Below are positions 36,246-44,813 of a stretch of 64,000 nucleotides of DNA, in pieces. Location of the stretch: the NCBI RefSeq assembly GCF_000717995.1, contig NZ_JODM01000031.1, forward strand, positions 16,009 to 80,008. The letters run 5' to 3'. The stretch comes from Streptomyces violaceorubidus (GTDB lineage Bacteria > Actinomycetota > Actinomycetes > Streptomycetales > Streptomycetaceae). A program made the position numbers and the translations under genes. Under the pieces are notes generated by a model. The model searched no databases. It saw only the letters and a list, made by a program, of their open reading frames with translations, and was not told the origin of the DNA. Position 1 is the stretch's first letter. Every line of letters begins with the position of its first letter.

Positions 36246-37661
36246 ATGAGCACCACGGAGCGTCCCAGGATCCTCGTAGTAGGCGGTGGGTACGTAGGCC
36301 TGTACGCAGCTCGACGCATCCAGAAGAAGATGCGTTACGGCGAGGCGACCGTCACCGTCGTCGACCCGCGGTCGTACATGACCTACCAGCCCTTCCTCCC
36401 CGAAGCCGCCGCCGGCAGCATCTCCCCGCGGCACGTCGTCGTCCCCCTGCGGCGCGTGCTTCCGAAGGCGGAGGTCCTCACCGGCCGGGTCACCACCATC
36501 GACCAGGACCGCAAGGTCGCCACCGTCGCGCCGCTGGTCGGCGAGGCGTACGAGCTGCCCTTCGACTACCTGGTCATCGCGATGGGCGCGGTCTCCCGCA
36601 CCTTCCCGATCCCCGGCCTCGCCGAGCAGGGCATCGGCATGAAGGGCATCGAGGAGTCCATCGGTCTGCGCAACCACGTCCTGGAGCAGCTGGACAAGGC
36701 CGACTCCACCACCGACGAGGAGATCCGCCGCAAGGCGCTCACCTTCGTCTTCGTCGGCGGCGGCTTCGCCGGCGCGGAGACCATCGGTGAGGTCGAGGAC
36801 ATGGCCCGCGACGCGGCCAAGTACTACAACAACGTCTCCCGCGAGGACATGCGCTTCATCCTCGTGGACGCCGCCGACAAGATCCTCCCCGAGGTCGGCC
36901 CCAAGCTCGGCCAGTACGGCAAGGAGCACCTCGAGGGCCGCGGCGTCGAGGTCTACCTGTCCACCTCCATGGACTCCTGCGTCGACGGCCACGTGGTGCT
37001 GAAGAACGGGCTGGAGGTCGACTCCAACACCATCGTGTGGACGGCCGGCGTCAAGCCCAACCCGGCGCTCGCCCGCTTCGGTCTGCCGCTCGGCCCCCGC
37101 GGCCACGTCGACACCCAGGCGACCCTCCAGGTCCAGGGCACCGACTACATCTGGGCCGCGGGCGACAACGCCCAGGTGCCGGACCTCGTCGGCCGCAAGG
37201 CGGGCAACGAGAACGCCTGGTGCCCGCCGAACGCCCAGCACGCGCTGCGCCAGGCCAAGGTCCTCGGCGACAACGTGATCTCCGGCATGCGGGGCTTCCC
37301 GCAGAAGGAGTACAGCCACGCCAACAAGGGCGCGGTGGCGGGCCTCGGCCTGCACAAGGGCGTCGCGATGATCGTCATGGGCAAGATGAAGATCAAGGTC
37401 AAGGGCCGCCTCGCCTGGTACATGCACCGCGGCTACCACGGCATGGCGATGCCGACCTGGAACCGCAAGATCCGTGTCTTCGCGGACTGGACGCTCGGCA
37501 TGTTCCTCAAGCGCGAGGTCGTCTCCCTCGGTGCGATGGAGACCCCGCGCGAGGAGTTCTACGAGGCCGCCAAGCCGGCTCCGAAGCCCGTCGCGGCGAA
37601 GGCCGCCGACCAGGGCGAGAAGTCCGCGAAGCAGGAGAAGACCGAGGCCAAGGCCTCCTGA
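36246..37661 (+). CDS. ndh: Type II NADH dehydrogenase
   Basis: 471 residues, a non-proton-pumping NADH:menaquinone oxidoreductase bound to the membrane face. Two nucleotide folds: FAD loop VVGGGYVGLYAAR (about 9-21) and NADH loop FVGGGFAGAETIGE (about 168-181). The quinone/FAD segment YIWAAGDNAQVPD follows near 302. A C-terminal amphipathic/hydrophobic region (LAWYMHRGYHGMAMPTWNRK) leads to a Lys/Ala-rich tail. A Rex operator 306 bp upstream suggests redox control. No clear ribosome site precedes the ATG. Confidence 0.95.
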   Translation: MSTTERPRILVVGGGYVGLYAARRIQKKMRYGEATVTVVDPRSYMTYQPFLPEAAAGSISPRHVVVPLRRVLPKAEVLTGRVTTIDQDRKVATVAPLVGEAYELPFDYLVIAMGAVSRTFPIPGLAEQGIGMKGIEESIGLRNHVLEQLDKADSTTDEEIRRKALTFVFVGGGFAGAETIGEVEDMARDAAKYYNNVSREDMRFILVDAADKILPEVGPKLGQYGKEHLEGRGVEVYLSTSMDSCVDGHVVLKNGLEVDSNTIVWTAGVKPNPALARFGLPLGPRGHVDTQATLQVQGTDYIWAAGDNAQVPDLVGRKAGNENAWCPPNAQHALRQAKVLGDNVISGMRGFPQKEYSHANKGAVAGLGLHKGVAMIVMGKMKIKVKGRLAWYMHRGYHGMAMPTWNRKIRVFADWTLGMFLKREVVSLGAMETPREEFYEAAKPAPKPVAAKAADQGEKSAKQEKTEAKAS

Positions 37662-37702
37662 CGCCCTGTCGCTCCAGGCCGCAGCAGTCTCGAGCAGTAC
37701 CC

Positions 37703-37744
37703 CGAAGGGGCCGTCCGCCATCCGTGGTGCGGACGGCCCCTTCG
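37703..37744 (+). terminator. ndh terminator
   Basis: A perfect 16-bp stem (37703-37718 with 37729-37744) with a 10-base loop, 42 bases past the stop. Confidence 0.9.
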
Positions 37745-37896
37745 CGGTGCGCGCGTGCCGCGCCGCCCGGACGACAAGACCGTTGGTGTGTACAGCTATT
37801 TTGCCGAGTCGTAACGCGCGCCGGGGACTGTACGGCGGGCTCCCAGGTGTTTACGTGGTGTTGGACATTCCGGGATCGCTCGTCACGGAGGACGCC

Positions 37897-39213
37897 ATGG
37901 CTGACGCCGCACTGCGGCTGCAGAACCTCTTCGAACAGTTGCTGGGGGCACCTCTCCCGGTGCGCATCCGCGCCTGGGACGGTTCGCAGGCGGGTCCGCC
38001 GGGCGCGCCGACGCTGGTCGTCCGCAACCGCAGGGCACTGCGCCGTCTGCTGTTCAAACCGGGTGAACTGGGCCTGGCCCGCGCCTGGGTGGCCGGTGAC
38101 ATCGACATCGAGGGCGACCTCTACACCGCCCTCGGGCTGATGGCCGGCCTCATCTGGGAGCGCGGCGAGGACGCCCGCGGTCTGGTCGAGGCGCTGCGCG
38201 ACCCCGAGGTCCGGGCCGCCGTACGCGGCCTGGTGAGGCTCGCCGGTCCGCCGCTGCCGCCCGCCCCGCCGCCGGAGGAGGTCCGCCGGGCCCGCGGCCA
38301 CCTGCACACCAGGCGCACCGACAAGCGGGCCATCAGCCACCACTACGACGTCGGCAACGACTTCTACGAACTCGTCCTCGGCCCCTCCATGGTGTACTCC
38401 TGCGCCTACTGGCCCGCCCCGCCGGCCGAGGGCGGCACGCTGGAGGACGCCCAGCGCGACAAGCTCGAACTCGTCAGCCGCAAGCTGAACCTGAGCCCCG
38501 GTCAGCGTCTCCTCGACGTCGGCTGCGGCTGGGGCTCCATGGCGATCCACGCGGCCCGCGAGCACGGCGTGAGCGTCGTCGGCGTGACCCTCTCCCAGGA
38601 ACAGGCCGCCTACGCCCGCAAGCGGGTGGCCGACGAGGGGCTCACCGACCGCGTGGAGATCCGCGTCCAGGACTACCGGGACGTCGCGGACGGACCGTAC
38701 GACGCGATCTCCTCCATCGGCATGGCCGAACACGTCGGTGCCGAGCGCTACCTGGAGTACGCCACCGACCTGCACAAGCTGCTCAAGCCCGGCGGACGGC
38801 TGCTGAACCACCAGATCGCCCGCCGCCCCCAGCGGGACGAGTCCGCCTACAGCGTCGACGCGTTCATCGACGCCTACGTCTTCCCCGACGGCGAGCTGGC
38901 CCCGGTCGGCACCACCGTCACCCAGCTGGAGCGGGCCGGGTTCGAGGTCCGCGACGTGGAGTCGATCCGCGAGCACTACGCGCTCACCCTGCGCCGCTGG
39001 GTGGCGAACCTGGAGTCCGACTGGGCGGCGGCCACCCGGCTGGTCAGCCCCGGCCGTGCCCGGGTCTGGCAGCTGTACATGGCCGCCTCCGCGCTCGCCT
39101 TCGAGCGCAACCGCATCGGCGTCAACCAGGTCCTCGCCGTGAAGACGCCCGACTCGGGCGCCTCCGGGATGCCGTTGCGGGCCCGTGTGTGGGGTGCGCC
39201 CGGCCAGGCCTGA
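37897..39213 (+). CDS. Cyclopropane-fatty-acyl-phospholipid synthase family methyltransferase
   Basis: 438 residues. N-terminal lipid-binding domain (about 1-130), then HYDVGNDFYELVLGPSMVYS (about 148-167), SAM-binding LLDVGCGWGSMA (about 205), LSQEQAAYA, SSIGMAEHVG (about 270, active-site region) and a C-terminal HYALTLRRW. The family adds a methylene or methyl group to unsaturated acyl chains of membrane phospholipids; whether a cyclopropane or a methyl-branched product forms cannot be read from sequence. GGAGG precedes the ATG at 37897 by about six bases. Confidence 0.92.
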   Translation: MADAALRLQNLFEQLLGAPLPVRIRAWDGSQAGPPGAPTLVVRNRRALRRLLFKPGELGLARAWVAGDIDIEGDLYTALGLMAGLIWERGEDARGLVEALRDPEVRAAVRGLVRLAGPPLPPAPPPEEVRRARGHLHTRRTDKRAISHHYDVGNDFYELVLGPSMVYSCAYWPAPPAEGGTLEDAQRDKLELVSRKLNLSPGQRLLDVGCGWGSMAIHAAREHGVSVVGVTLSQEQAAYARKRVADEGLTDRVEIRVQDYRDVADGPYDAISSIGMAEHVGAERYLEYATDLHKLLKPGGRLLNHQIARRPQRDESAYSVDAFIDAYVFPDGELAPVGTTVTQLERAGFEVRDVESIREHYALTLRRWVANLESDWAAATRLVSPGRARVWQLYMAASALAFERNRIGVNQVLAVKTPDSGASGMPLRARVWGAPGQA

Positions 39214-39268
39214 GCACACATGGCCTGAGCGCACATCGCCTGAGCACACATGGCAAGAGCGCACACAT
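39209..39268. repeat. Four tandem 15-bp units at the stop of the CFA-synthase-like gene
   Basis: CCTGAGCACACATGG, CCTGAGCGCACATCG, CCTGAGCACACATGG, CAAGAGCGCACACAT. The TGA in the first unit is the gene's stop codon, so the array may have arisen by duplication of the stop region. Confidence 0.85.
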
Positions 39269-39269
39269 C

Positions 39270-39309
39270 CCGAAGGGCCGGGCCCCCGCGTGGGGACCCG
39301 GCCCTTCGG
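39270..39309. terminator. Bidirectional terminator between convergent genes
   Basis: A 13-bp perfect stem, CCGAAGGGCCGGG (39270-39282) with CCCGGCCCTTCGG (39297-39309), lies between the CFA-synthase-like gene and the ABC permease on the other strand. Confidence 0.85.
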
Positions 39310-39329
39310 TGTGCCGCGTCGCGGCGGGG

Positions 39330-41861
39330 TCACTCGGCCTTGATGGCGTTCAGCATGTTCAGCCGGGCCGCGTTGCGGGCCGGCCACATGGCGGCCAGGA
39401 CGCCGACCAGACCGGCCAGCACCACGAAGATCCCGATCCGGCCCCAGGGCAGGACCAGCGCGTACCCCGGGATCTGGTCGGCGACGGTCTCGCCGATCGC
39501 CCAGCCGAGGAACGTGCCCAGACCGATGCCGACCACCGCGCCGAACACCGAGATGACCACGGCCTCCAGCCGCACCATCCGCTTCACCCGGCGCCGGTCC
39601 AGACCGATCGCGCGCAGCATGCCGATCTCCTGCTGCCGTTCGAAGACCGACATCGCGAGCGTGTTGACGACGCCCAGCACCGCGATGATCAGGGCCATCG
39701 CCAGCAGGCCGTACATGATGTTCAGCAGGGTGTTGATGGCGCCGCCGAACTCGTCGCGGATGTCCTGCCGGTCCATCACGGTGATCGCGGGGTTGTCGCC
39801 GAGCGCGTCGACGAGGACCTTCTCGTTCGCCGCGGACTGGCCGCCGTCGATCTTCACGAAGATCTGCCGGATGGACGGCTTCGTCTCGTGCGGGTCCACG
39901 ACCTTGCGGTCGACGAGGACGGGGGAGAGGAACTCGCTGTCCTTGTAGACGGCGCCGACCGTCAGCGTGGCCTTCTGGTCGTCGTCGAAGGTGACGGGGA
40001 CGGTGTCGCCGACCTTCCAGCCCCTGCTCTCGGCCGTCTCCTCGGCCACCGCGATCCGGCCCTCGGCGAGCGAGCCCGCGCTGCCGCTGACGACGTCGAC
40101 GGACAGGACCTTCTCGATGTCGCCCGGGGTGACGGCGGAGGCCGACAGGTACACGTCGTCGACCCGGAAGTAGGCCTCCTGCTGGGGGGAGACCGCGGAC
40201 ACGCCCCGGGCCTTCTCCAGGGCCGTCAACGCGGACCGGTCGAGGTCGCCTCCGTTGGCCATCGAGACCATGTAGTCGGCCTTGATGTTGTCCGTGGTCA
40301 TCTTGTCGATGGCGGTGCCGACCGTGACGCCGAGCACCGACAGGCCGGTCACCAGCGTCAGTCCGATCGCCAGCGCCGACGCGGTGGCGCCGGTGCGGCG
40401 CGGGTTGCGGACCGCGTTCTGGCCGGCCAGCTTGCCCGCCACCCCGAAGGGCCCGACGAGCAGCGGACGGACGAGGGCGATCACGGGCCGGGACAGCAGC
40501 GGGATGAGGACGATCACGCCGATCAGGGCGAAGAACGCGCCCGCGCCGATGTACAGCCGGCCGTCGTCGCCGCCGGTCGAGGCGCCCGCCACGATCCCCA
40601 CCGCACCGAGGGCGGTGACGGCCGCGCCGATGGAGTTGCGCAGCACCAGCGACTTGGTGGTGGCCACCGCGTGGACGCTGTTCATGGCCGCCACCGGCGG
40701 GATCTTCGCGGCCCGGCGGCCGGGCAGCCAGGCGGCGAACACCGTGATCAGCACGCCCACCGCGAACGCCGCGACCACCGGCGTGGCGGACAGGACCAGC
40801 GGGCCGTTCGGCGTCTTCAAGTCGAACGCGGACATGCCGGAGCGCAGTCCGACGGCCAGAGCGACGCCGAGGGCGAAGCCGACGGCCGAGGCCACCAGAC
40901 CCACCAGCGCGGCCTCGGCGAGCACCGAGCGGGTGATCTGCCTGCGGGACGCGCCGACGGCCCGCATCAGCGCGATCTCCTTGGTGCGCTGCGCGACCAG
41001 CATCGTGAAGGTGTTGGAGATCAGGAAGACGCCGACGAAGAGCGCGATGCCCGCGAAGCCGAGCAGGAGCTGCTTCAGGTTGCCCAGGCCCCGTTCGATC
41101 TGGGCGGCCTGCTCGTCCGCGAGCGCCTGGCCGGTCTGGGCCTCGGCGGTGTCCGGCAGCAGCGGCTTGACCGCGCCCAGGATCTTCGCGTCGTCCGCGC
41201 CGGGGGCGGCGGTGACGGTGGCGCTCTCGAAGTAGCCCGGTTCGAGGTACTGCTTCTGGGCGACGGCGGTGTCGAAGAGGACCAGGCTGCCGCCGGCGTT
41301 GACGGCGCCGTCCTCGGTGGTGAACACACCGCTGAGGGTGTACTCCTTCACCGGGCCGTTGGTCGCGACGCGCACCCGGTCGCCGACCTCGTACTCGCCC
41401 TTGGCGGCGGTCTCCTCGTCCAGGGCGATCTGGCCGTCCTCGACCGGTCCGGAGCCGTCGGTGAAGGTGTAGGCGGCGTCCTTGCCGTCCTTGCCGGGGG
41501 CGAAGTTGGAGCCCTTGTTGGACCAGCCGACGCCGATCAGCTTCCCGTCGGGGTCGGCGACACCGGCGAAGCCCTCGACGCGGCCGTAGACCCCGGCGAC
41601 GCCGTCCACGGCGGAGATCCGGTCCAGGAGCCTGGTGGGCAGGCCGGGCTCCTCCTTGGGCTTGTCGGGGTCGGCGTACGAGGTGACGGCGACGGCGACG
41701 TCGTGGTAGCTCTTCGCCGACTGGTTGCGGAAGGCGTTGGAGAGGGTGTCGGCGAAGACCAGGGTGCCCGAGACGAACGCCACGCCGAGCATCACGGCGA
41801 GCACGGTCATCAACAGCCTGGCCTTGTGCGCGAAGACGTTGCGCAAGGCGGTACGGAACAT
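39330..41861 (-). CDS. MacB-like ABC transporter permease, second system
   Basis: 843 residues. N-terminal anchor RLLMTVLAVMLGVAFVSGTL, large extracytoplasmic domain, first FtsX block (about 255-395) with VAQRTKEIALMRAVGASRRQ, further membrane segments (about 430-500), second extracellular domain and last FtsX block with FERQQEIGMLRAIGLDRRR. It is clearly paralogous to the permease at 13307-15871 and pairs with the ATPase upstream. The ATG at 41861 is preceded by a run of nine C bases (G on plus), and the AGAGAAGA ribosome-site candidate lies beyond it. Confidence 0.92.
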   Translation of the reverse strand: MFRTALRNVFAHKARLLMTVLAVMLGVAFVSGTLVFADTLSNAFRNQSAKSYHDVAVAVTSYADPDKPKEEPGLPTRLLDRISAVDGVAGVYGRVEGFAGVADPDGKLIGVGWSNKGSNFAPGKDGKDAAYTFTDGSGPVEDGQIALDEETAAKGEYEVGDRVRVATNGPVKEYTLSGVFTTEDGAVNAGGSLVLFDTAVAQKQYLEPGYFESATVTAAPGADDAKILGAVKPLLPDTAEAQTGQALADEQAAQIERGLGNLKQLLLGFAGIALFVGVFLISNTFTMLVAQRTKEIALMRAVGASRRQITRSVLAEAALVGLVASAVGFALGVALAVGLRSGMSAFDLKTPNGPLVLSATPVVAAFAVGVLITVFAAWLPGRRAAKIPPVAAMNSVHAVATTKSLVLRNSIGAAVTALGAVGIVAGASTGGDDGRLYIGAGAFFALIGVIVLIPLLSRPVIALVRPLLVGPFGVAGKLAGQNAVRNPRRTGATASALAIGLTLVTGLSVLGVTVGTAIDKMTTDNIKADYMVSMANGGDLDRSALTALEKARGVSAVSPQQEAYFRVDDVYLSASAVTPGDIEKVLSVDVVSGSAGSLAEGRIAVAEETAESRGWKVGDTVPVTFDDDQKATLTVGAVYKDSEFLSPVLVDRKVVDPHETKPSIRQIFVKIDGGQSAANEKVLVDALGDNPAITVMDRQDIRDEFGGAINTLLNIMYGLLAMALIIAVLGVVNTLAMSVFERQQEIGMLRAIGLDRRRVKRMVRLEAVVISVFGAVVGIGLGTFLGWAIGETVADQIPGYALVLPWGRIGIFVVLAGLVGVLAAMWPARNAARLNMLNAIKAE

Positions 41862-41870
41862 GGGGGGGGG
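41862..41870. repeat. G9 homopolymer before the permease start
   Basis: Nine G on plus (nine C on the coding strand) fall between the only ribosome-site candidate and the ATG at 41861. Slippage here would change the spacing and so the translation rate of the permease relative to its ATPase. Confidence 0.6.
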
Positions 41871-41920
41871 TCTTCTCTGTCCTGGCGTACGGGGTACGGG
41901 GTGGGGAGCGGACGGGGGTG

Positions 41921-42691
41921 TCAGCTGGTGCGGCCCTTGGCGTCGAACCGCTTCATGCGGTCGAGCACCGAGTCGGCCGTAGGCCCGTACACCTCGTCGA
42001 CGATGCGTCCGTCCGCGAGGAAGACCACCCGGTCCGCGTAGGCGGCGGCCACCGGGTCGTGGGTCACCATCACCACGGTCTGGCCCAGCTCCCGCACCGA
42101 GTTGCGCAGGAAGCCCAGCACCTCCGCTCCGGAGCGGGAGTCGAGGTTGCCGGTCGGCTCGTCACCGAAGATGATCTCCGGCCGGGAGGCCAGGGCGCGC
42201 GCCACGGCGACCCGCTGCTGCTGCCCGCCGGAGAGCTGGGCGGGCCGGTGCCCGAGGCGTCCGGACAGCCCGACCATCTCGATCACGGAGTCCAGCCACT
42301 GCTTGTCGGGCTTGCGGCCCGCGATGTCCATCGGAAGGGTGATGTTCTCCAGCGCGTTGAGGGTCGGCAGCAGGTTGAACGCCTGGAAGATGAAGCCGAT
42401 CTTGTCCCGGCGCAGCTTGGTCAGCTGCTTGTCCTTGAGCGAGCCCAGCTCGGTCTCGCCGATGCTCACCGAGCCGGACGAGAAGGTGTCCAGGCCCGCG
42501 ACGCAGTGCATCAGCGTGGACTTGCCGGAGCCGGAGGGGCCCATGATCGCGGTGAGCTCGGCCTGCCGGAAGTCGATGGACACCCGGTCCAGGGCGACCA
42601 CCTGGGTCTCGCCCTGGCCGTAGATCTTGGAAAGCTCCGTGGCGCGCGCGGCCACGAGGGTGGACCGGTCGGCGATGGGTGCGGTGGTCAC
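41921..42691 (-). CDS. ABC transporter ATP-binding protein (MacB/LolD type), second system
   Basis: 256 residues with Walker A GPSGSGKST (about 51-59), signature LSGGQQQR (about 153) and Walker B IIFGDEPTG (about 173). The stretch FIFQAFNLLPTLNALENITL is identical to the ATPase at 12522, and the C-terminal DRMKRFDAKGRTS mirrors DRMKDFDARGRTS there, showing a shared origin. The start is a GTG at 42691 with AGGAG about 11 bases upstream. The permease begins 59 bp downstream. A four-copy 18-bp repeat covers the leader. Confidence 0.95.
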   Translation of the reverse strand: MTTAPIADRSTLVAARATELSKIYGQGETQVVALDRVSIDFRQAELTAIMGPSGSGKSTLMHCVAGLDTFSSGSVSIGETELGSLKDKQLTKLRRDKIGFIFQAFNLLPTLNALENITLPMDIAGRKPDKQWLDSVIEMVGLSGRLGHRPAQLSGGQQQRVAVARALASRPEIIFGDEPTGNLDSRSGAEVLGFLRNSVRELGQTVVMVTHDPVAAAYADRVVFLADGRIVDEVYGPTADSVLDRMKRFDAKGRTS

Positions 42692-42704
42692 GGGAAGGGC
42701 GCTC

Positions 42705-42776
42705 CTGTCGGTACGGCGTGTGCTGTCGGCACGGCGTGTGCTGTCGGCACGGTGCCTGCTGTCGGCACGGTGTGCT
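42705..42776. repeat. Four tandem 18-bp units in the leader of the second ABC operon
   Basis: CTGTCGGYACGGCGTGTG repeated four times (42705-42722, -42740, -42758, -42776), starting 14 bases upstream of the ATPase start codon. It could be a regulator-binding array or a neutral minisatellite. The rest of 42777-43146 shows no gene; it contains a tetrameric GGGGTGGCGCGG-like duplication near 42930-42960. Confidence 0.8.
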
Positions 42777-43146
42777 CGGGGACGTCCTCCATCGTCCCGG
42801 TCGTACGGCGCCGTGTAGTCAGCCGCTGTTCCGGTTCAGGGGGGCGACTCCGGTCGGACACGACGGGCCGGTGTCATACCTGCGGATGACGGCCGACCCC
42901 GACGGCACGCGCCGGCGCACCGGGGAGCGGGGGTGGTGCGGGGGTGGCGCGGGGGTGGCGCGAGAACGGGGCGGGCGCCCTCGTCGGGACGGTGAAATCC
43001 CGTCATTCCGCATACGGCGCGGACTGTCGCACGCAAGGCTGTTGGCATGTGCTGATGGCCTGCCCCGAGACCTGATGCACCCTCAGGCGCCAATAAAATA
43101 AGACAACATCGGTCGTCCCGCCCAAGGTCCGGGAGGTACGTCCCGA

Positions 43147-43152
43147 TAGGCT
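43147..43152 (+). promoter_or_regulatory. -10 box of bldA
   Basis: TAGGCT lies 27 bases before the mature tRNA 5' end, a plausible distance for a short processed leader. The -35 is not evident. Confidence 0.5.
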
Positions 43153-43179
43153 CAGGGCGCTACGCGGAGCCCATGGCCT

Positions 43180-43266
43180 GCCCGGATGGTGGAATGCAGA
43201 CACGGCGAGCTTAAACCTCGCTGCCCCTTCGAGGGCGTGCCGGTTCAAGTCCGGCTCCGGGCACCA
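43180..43266 (+). tRNA. bldA: tRNA-Leu (anticodon UAA), bldA
   Basis: Full cloverleaf with long variable arm: acceptor GCCCGGA (43180-43186) with TCCGGGC (43256-43262), anticodon stem GCGAG/CTCGC around loop CTTAAAC giving anticodon TAA, variable arm hairpin GCCCCTTCGAGGGC, T-arm GGTTCAAGTCC, encoded CCA. This is the only tRNA reading the rare UUA codon in Streptomyces; its loss blocks aerial growth and antibiotic production. I noticed no in-frame TTA codon in the confident genes of this window, though I did not count exhaustively. Confidence 0.96.
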
Positions 43267-43345
43267 TCACCGACCGTCCCCGTGTGCGGGCCGTCGGTCG
43301 CCCCTGTGTCGGCCCCTTCTCCTCTCGTATCCCTCCCGCGGACCG

Positions 43346-43385
43346 TTGACAGCGGTGCGTGTCGGACTGGAAACTCGCTCCAGTC
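43346..43385 (+). promoter_or_regulatory. pobA promoter region with inverted-repeat operator
   Basis: TTGACA (43346-43351) and, 18 bases on, GAAACT as a weak -10, overlapped by the inverted repeat GACTGG-N9-CCAGTC (43365-43370 with 43380-43385). A 14-base direct repeat, CATGYGAACATCCG, follows at 43403-43416 and 43418-43431. An aromatic-acid-responsive regulator is a plausible binder, but none is encoded here. Confidence 0.45.
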
Positions 43386-43475
43386 AGTGAAGGAAATTTC
43401 ACCATGCGAACATCCGCCATGTGAACATCCGGCTTGACCGGACAAGGCAACGACGCCGATCGAAGGGAACGACCG

Positions 43476-44645
43476 ATGCGCACCACCGTCGGCATCATCG
43501 GAGCAGGCCCCGCCGGGCTGCTGCTCGCCCGGCTGCTCCACAACGCCGGGATCGACTCGGTCGTCCTGGAGAGCCGCGACCGGGCCTACGTCGAACGCAG
43601 GCAGCGCGCCGGGATCCTGGAGCAGGGCACGGTGGACGTGCTGCGGGAGGCGGGGGCCGGGGAGCGGATGGACCGCGAGGGACTGCGCCACGACGGCATC
43701 GAGCTGCGGTTCGCCCGGCGCCGCCACCGCGTCGACTTCCCCGCCCTCACCGGCGGCAGGTCCGTCATGGTCTACGCCCAGACCGAGGTCTGCAAGGACC
43801 TCATCGCCCTCCAGCTCAAGGAGGGAGGCCCGCTGCTGTTCGAGGCGGAGGCGCTGGCGGTGGAGGGCGCCGGGACGGACCGGCCGCGCGTCCGCTTCCG
43901 CCACCGGGGCACCGAGGAGGTCCTGGAGTGCGACTACGTCGTCGGCTGCGACGGCTACTGGGGAGTCGCCCGGGCGGCCGTCCCGGACGGGCGGAGCTTC
44001 GAGCGGACGTACCCCTTCGGCTGGCTCGGCATCCTCGCCGACGTCGCCCCCTCGCACGACGAGCTGGTCTACGCCCGCCACGACCGCGGCTTCGCCCTGC
44101 TGTCCATGCGCTCCCCCTCCGTCTCCCGCCTCTACCTCCAGGTCCCGGCGGACACGGACGCCGACGGCTGGAGCGACGAGGAGATCTGGGACGAGCTGGA
44201 GCGCCGCTTCGAGACCGACGACGACTGGAGCCTGAGGCGGGGCCCGATCACCCAGAAGTCGGTCACGCCGATGCGCTCCTACGTCCACGAGCCCATGCGG
44301 CACGGCCGCCTCTTCCTGGCCGGCGACGCCGCGCACATCGTGCCGCCCACCGGCGCCAAGGGCCTCAACCTCGCCGTCGGCGACGTCGTCACGCTCGCGC
44401 GGGCGCTGGCCCACCGCGCCGCGACCGGCTCCGAGGAACTGCTCGACGCCTACTCCGCGACCTGCCTGCGCCGCGTCTGGCAGGCCGAGCGGTTCTCGTA
44501 CGACATGACGACGCTGCTGCACACCGTCCCCGGCGCCACCCCCTTCGAGGACCGGCTCCAGCTGGCCCGCCTCGACCGCATCACCTCCTCCCGCGCCGCC
44601 GAGACCGACCTCGCCGAGGCGTACACCGGCTTCCCGATCGGATGA
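43476..44645 (+). CDS. pobA: 4-hydroxybenzoate 3-monooxygenase
   Basis: 389 residues, an FAD monooxygenase converting 4-hydroxybenzoate to protocatechuate with NAD(P)H and O2. Motifs: GIIGAGPAGLLLARLLHNAG (about 5-24), ESRDRAYVERRQRAGILEQG (about 32-51, the PobA-type pyridine-nucleotide helix), VGCDGYWG (about 160) and AGDAAHIVPPTGAKGLNLA (about 282). No beta-ketoadipate genes are adjacent, so the rest of the pathway must lie elsewhere. GAAGGG is eight bases before the ATG at 43476. Confidence 0.94.
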   Translation: MRTTVGIIGAGPAGLLLARLLHNAGIDSVVLESRDRAYVERRQRAGILEQGTVDVLREAGAGERMDREGLRHDGIELRFARRRHRVDFPALTGGRSVMVYAQTEVCKDLIALQLKEGGPLLFEAEALAVEGAGTDRPRVRFRHRGTEEVLECDYVVGCDGYWGVARAAVPDGRSFERTYPFGWLGILADVAPSHDELVYARHDRGFALLSMRSPSVSRLYLQVPADTDADGWSDEEIWDELERRFETDDDWSLRRGPITQKSVTPMRSYVHEPMRHGRLFLAGDAAHIVPPTGAKGLNLAVGDVVTLARALAHRAATGSEELLDAYSATCLRRVWQAERFSYDMTTLLHTVPGATPFEDRLQLARLDRITSSRAAETDLAEAYTGFPIG

Positions 44646-44813
44646 GCGCCGCCCGGTGGCGCTCGGGGCCCCGGCCGTGAGGGGAATCACTGATCGGCGT
44701 AGCGTGTTGAGTCGCAGGGCCGGGGAAAGATCCTCCCCAAGCAGTAGGGTCATTCCTTTGCCGTTCTATTACTCTTGAGCCAAGGCTGCGCCGTGTGGCC
44801 ATGGAGGAGTGAA

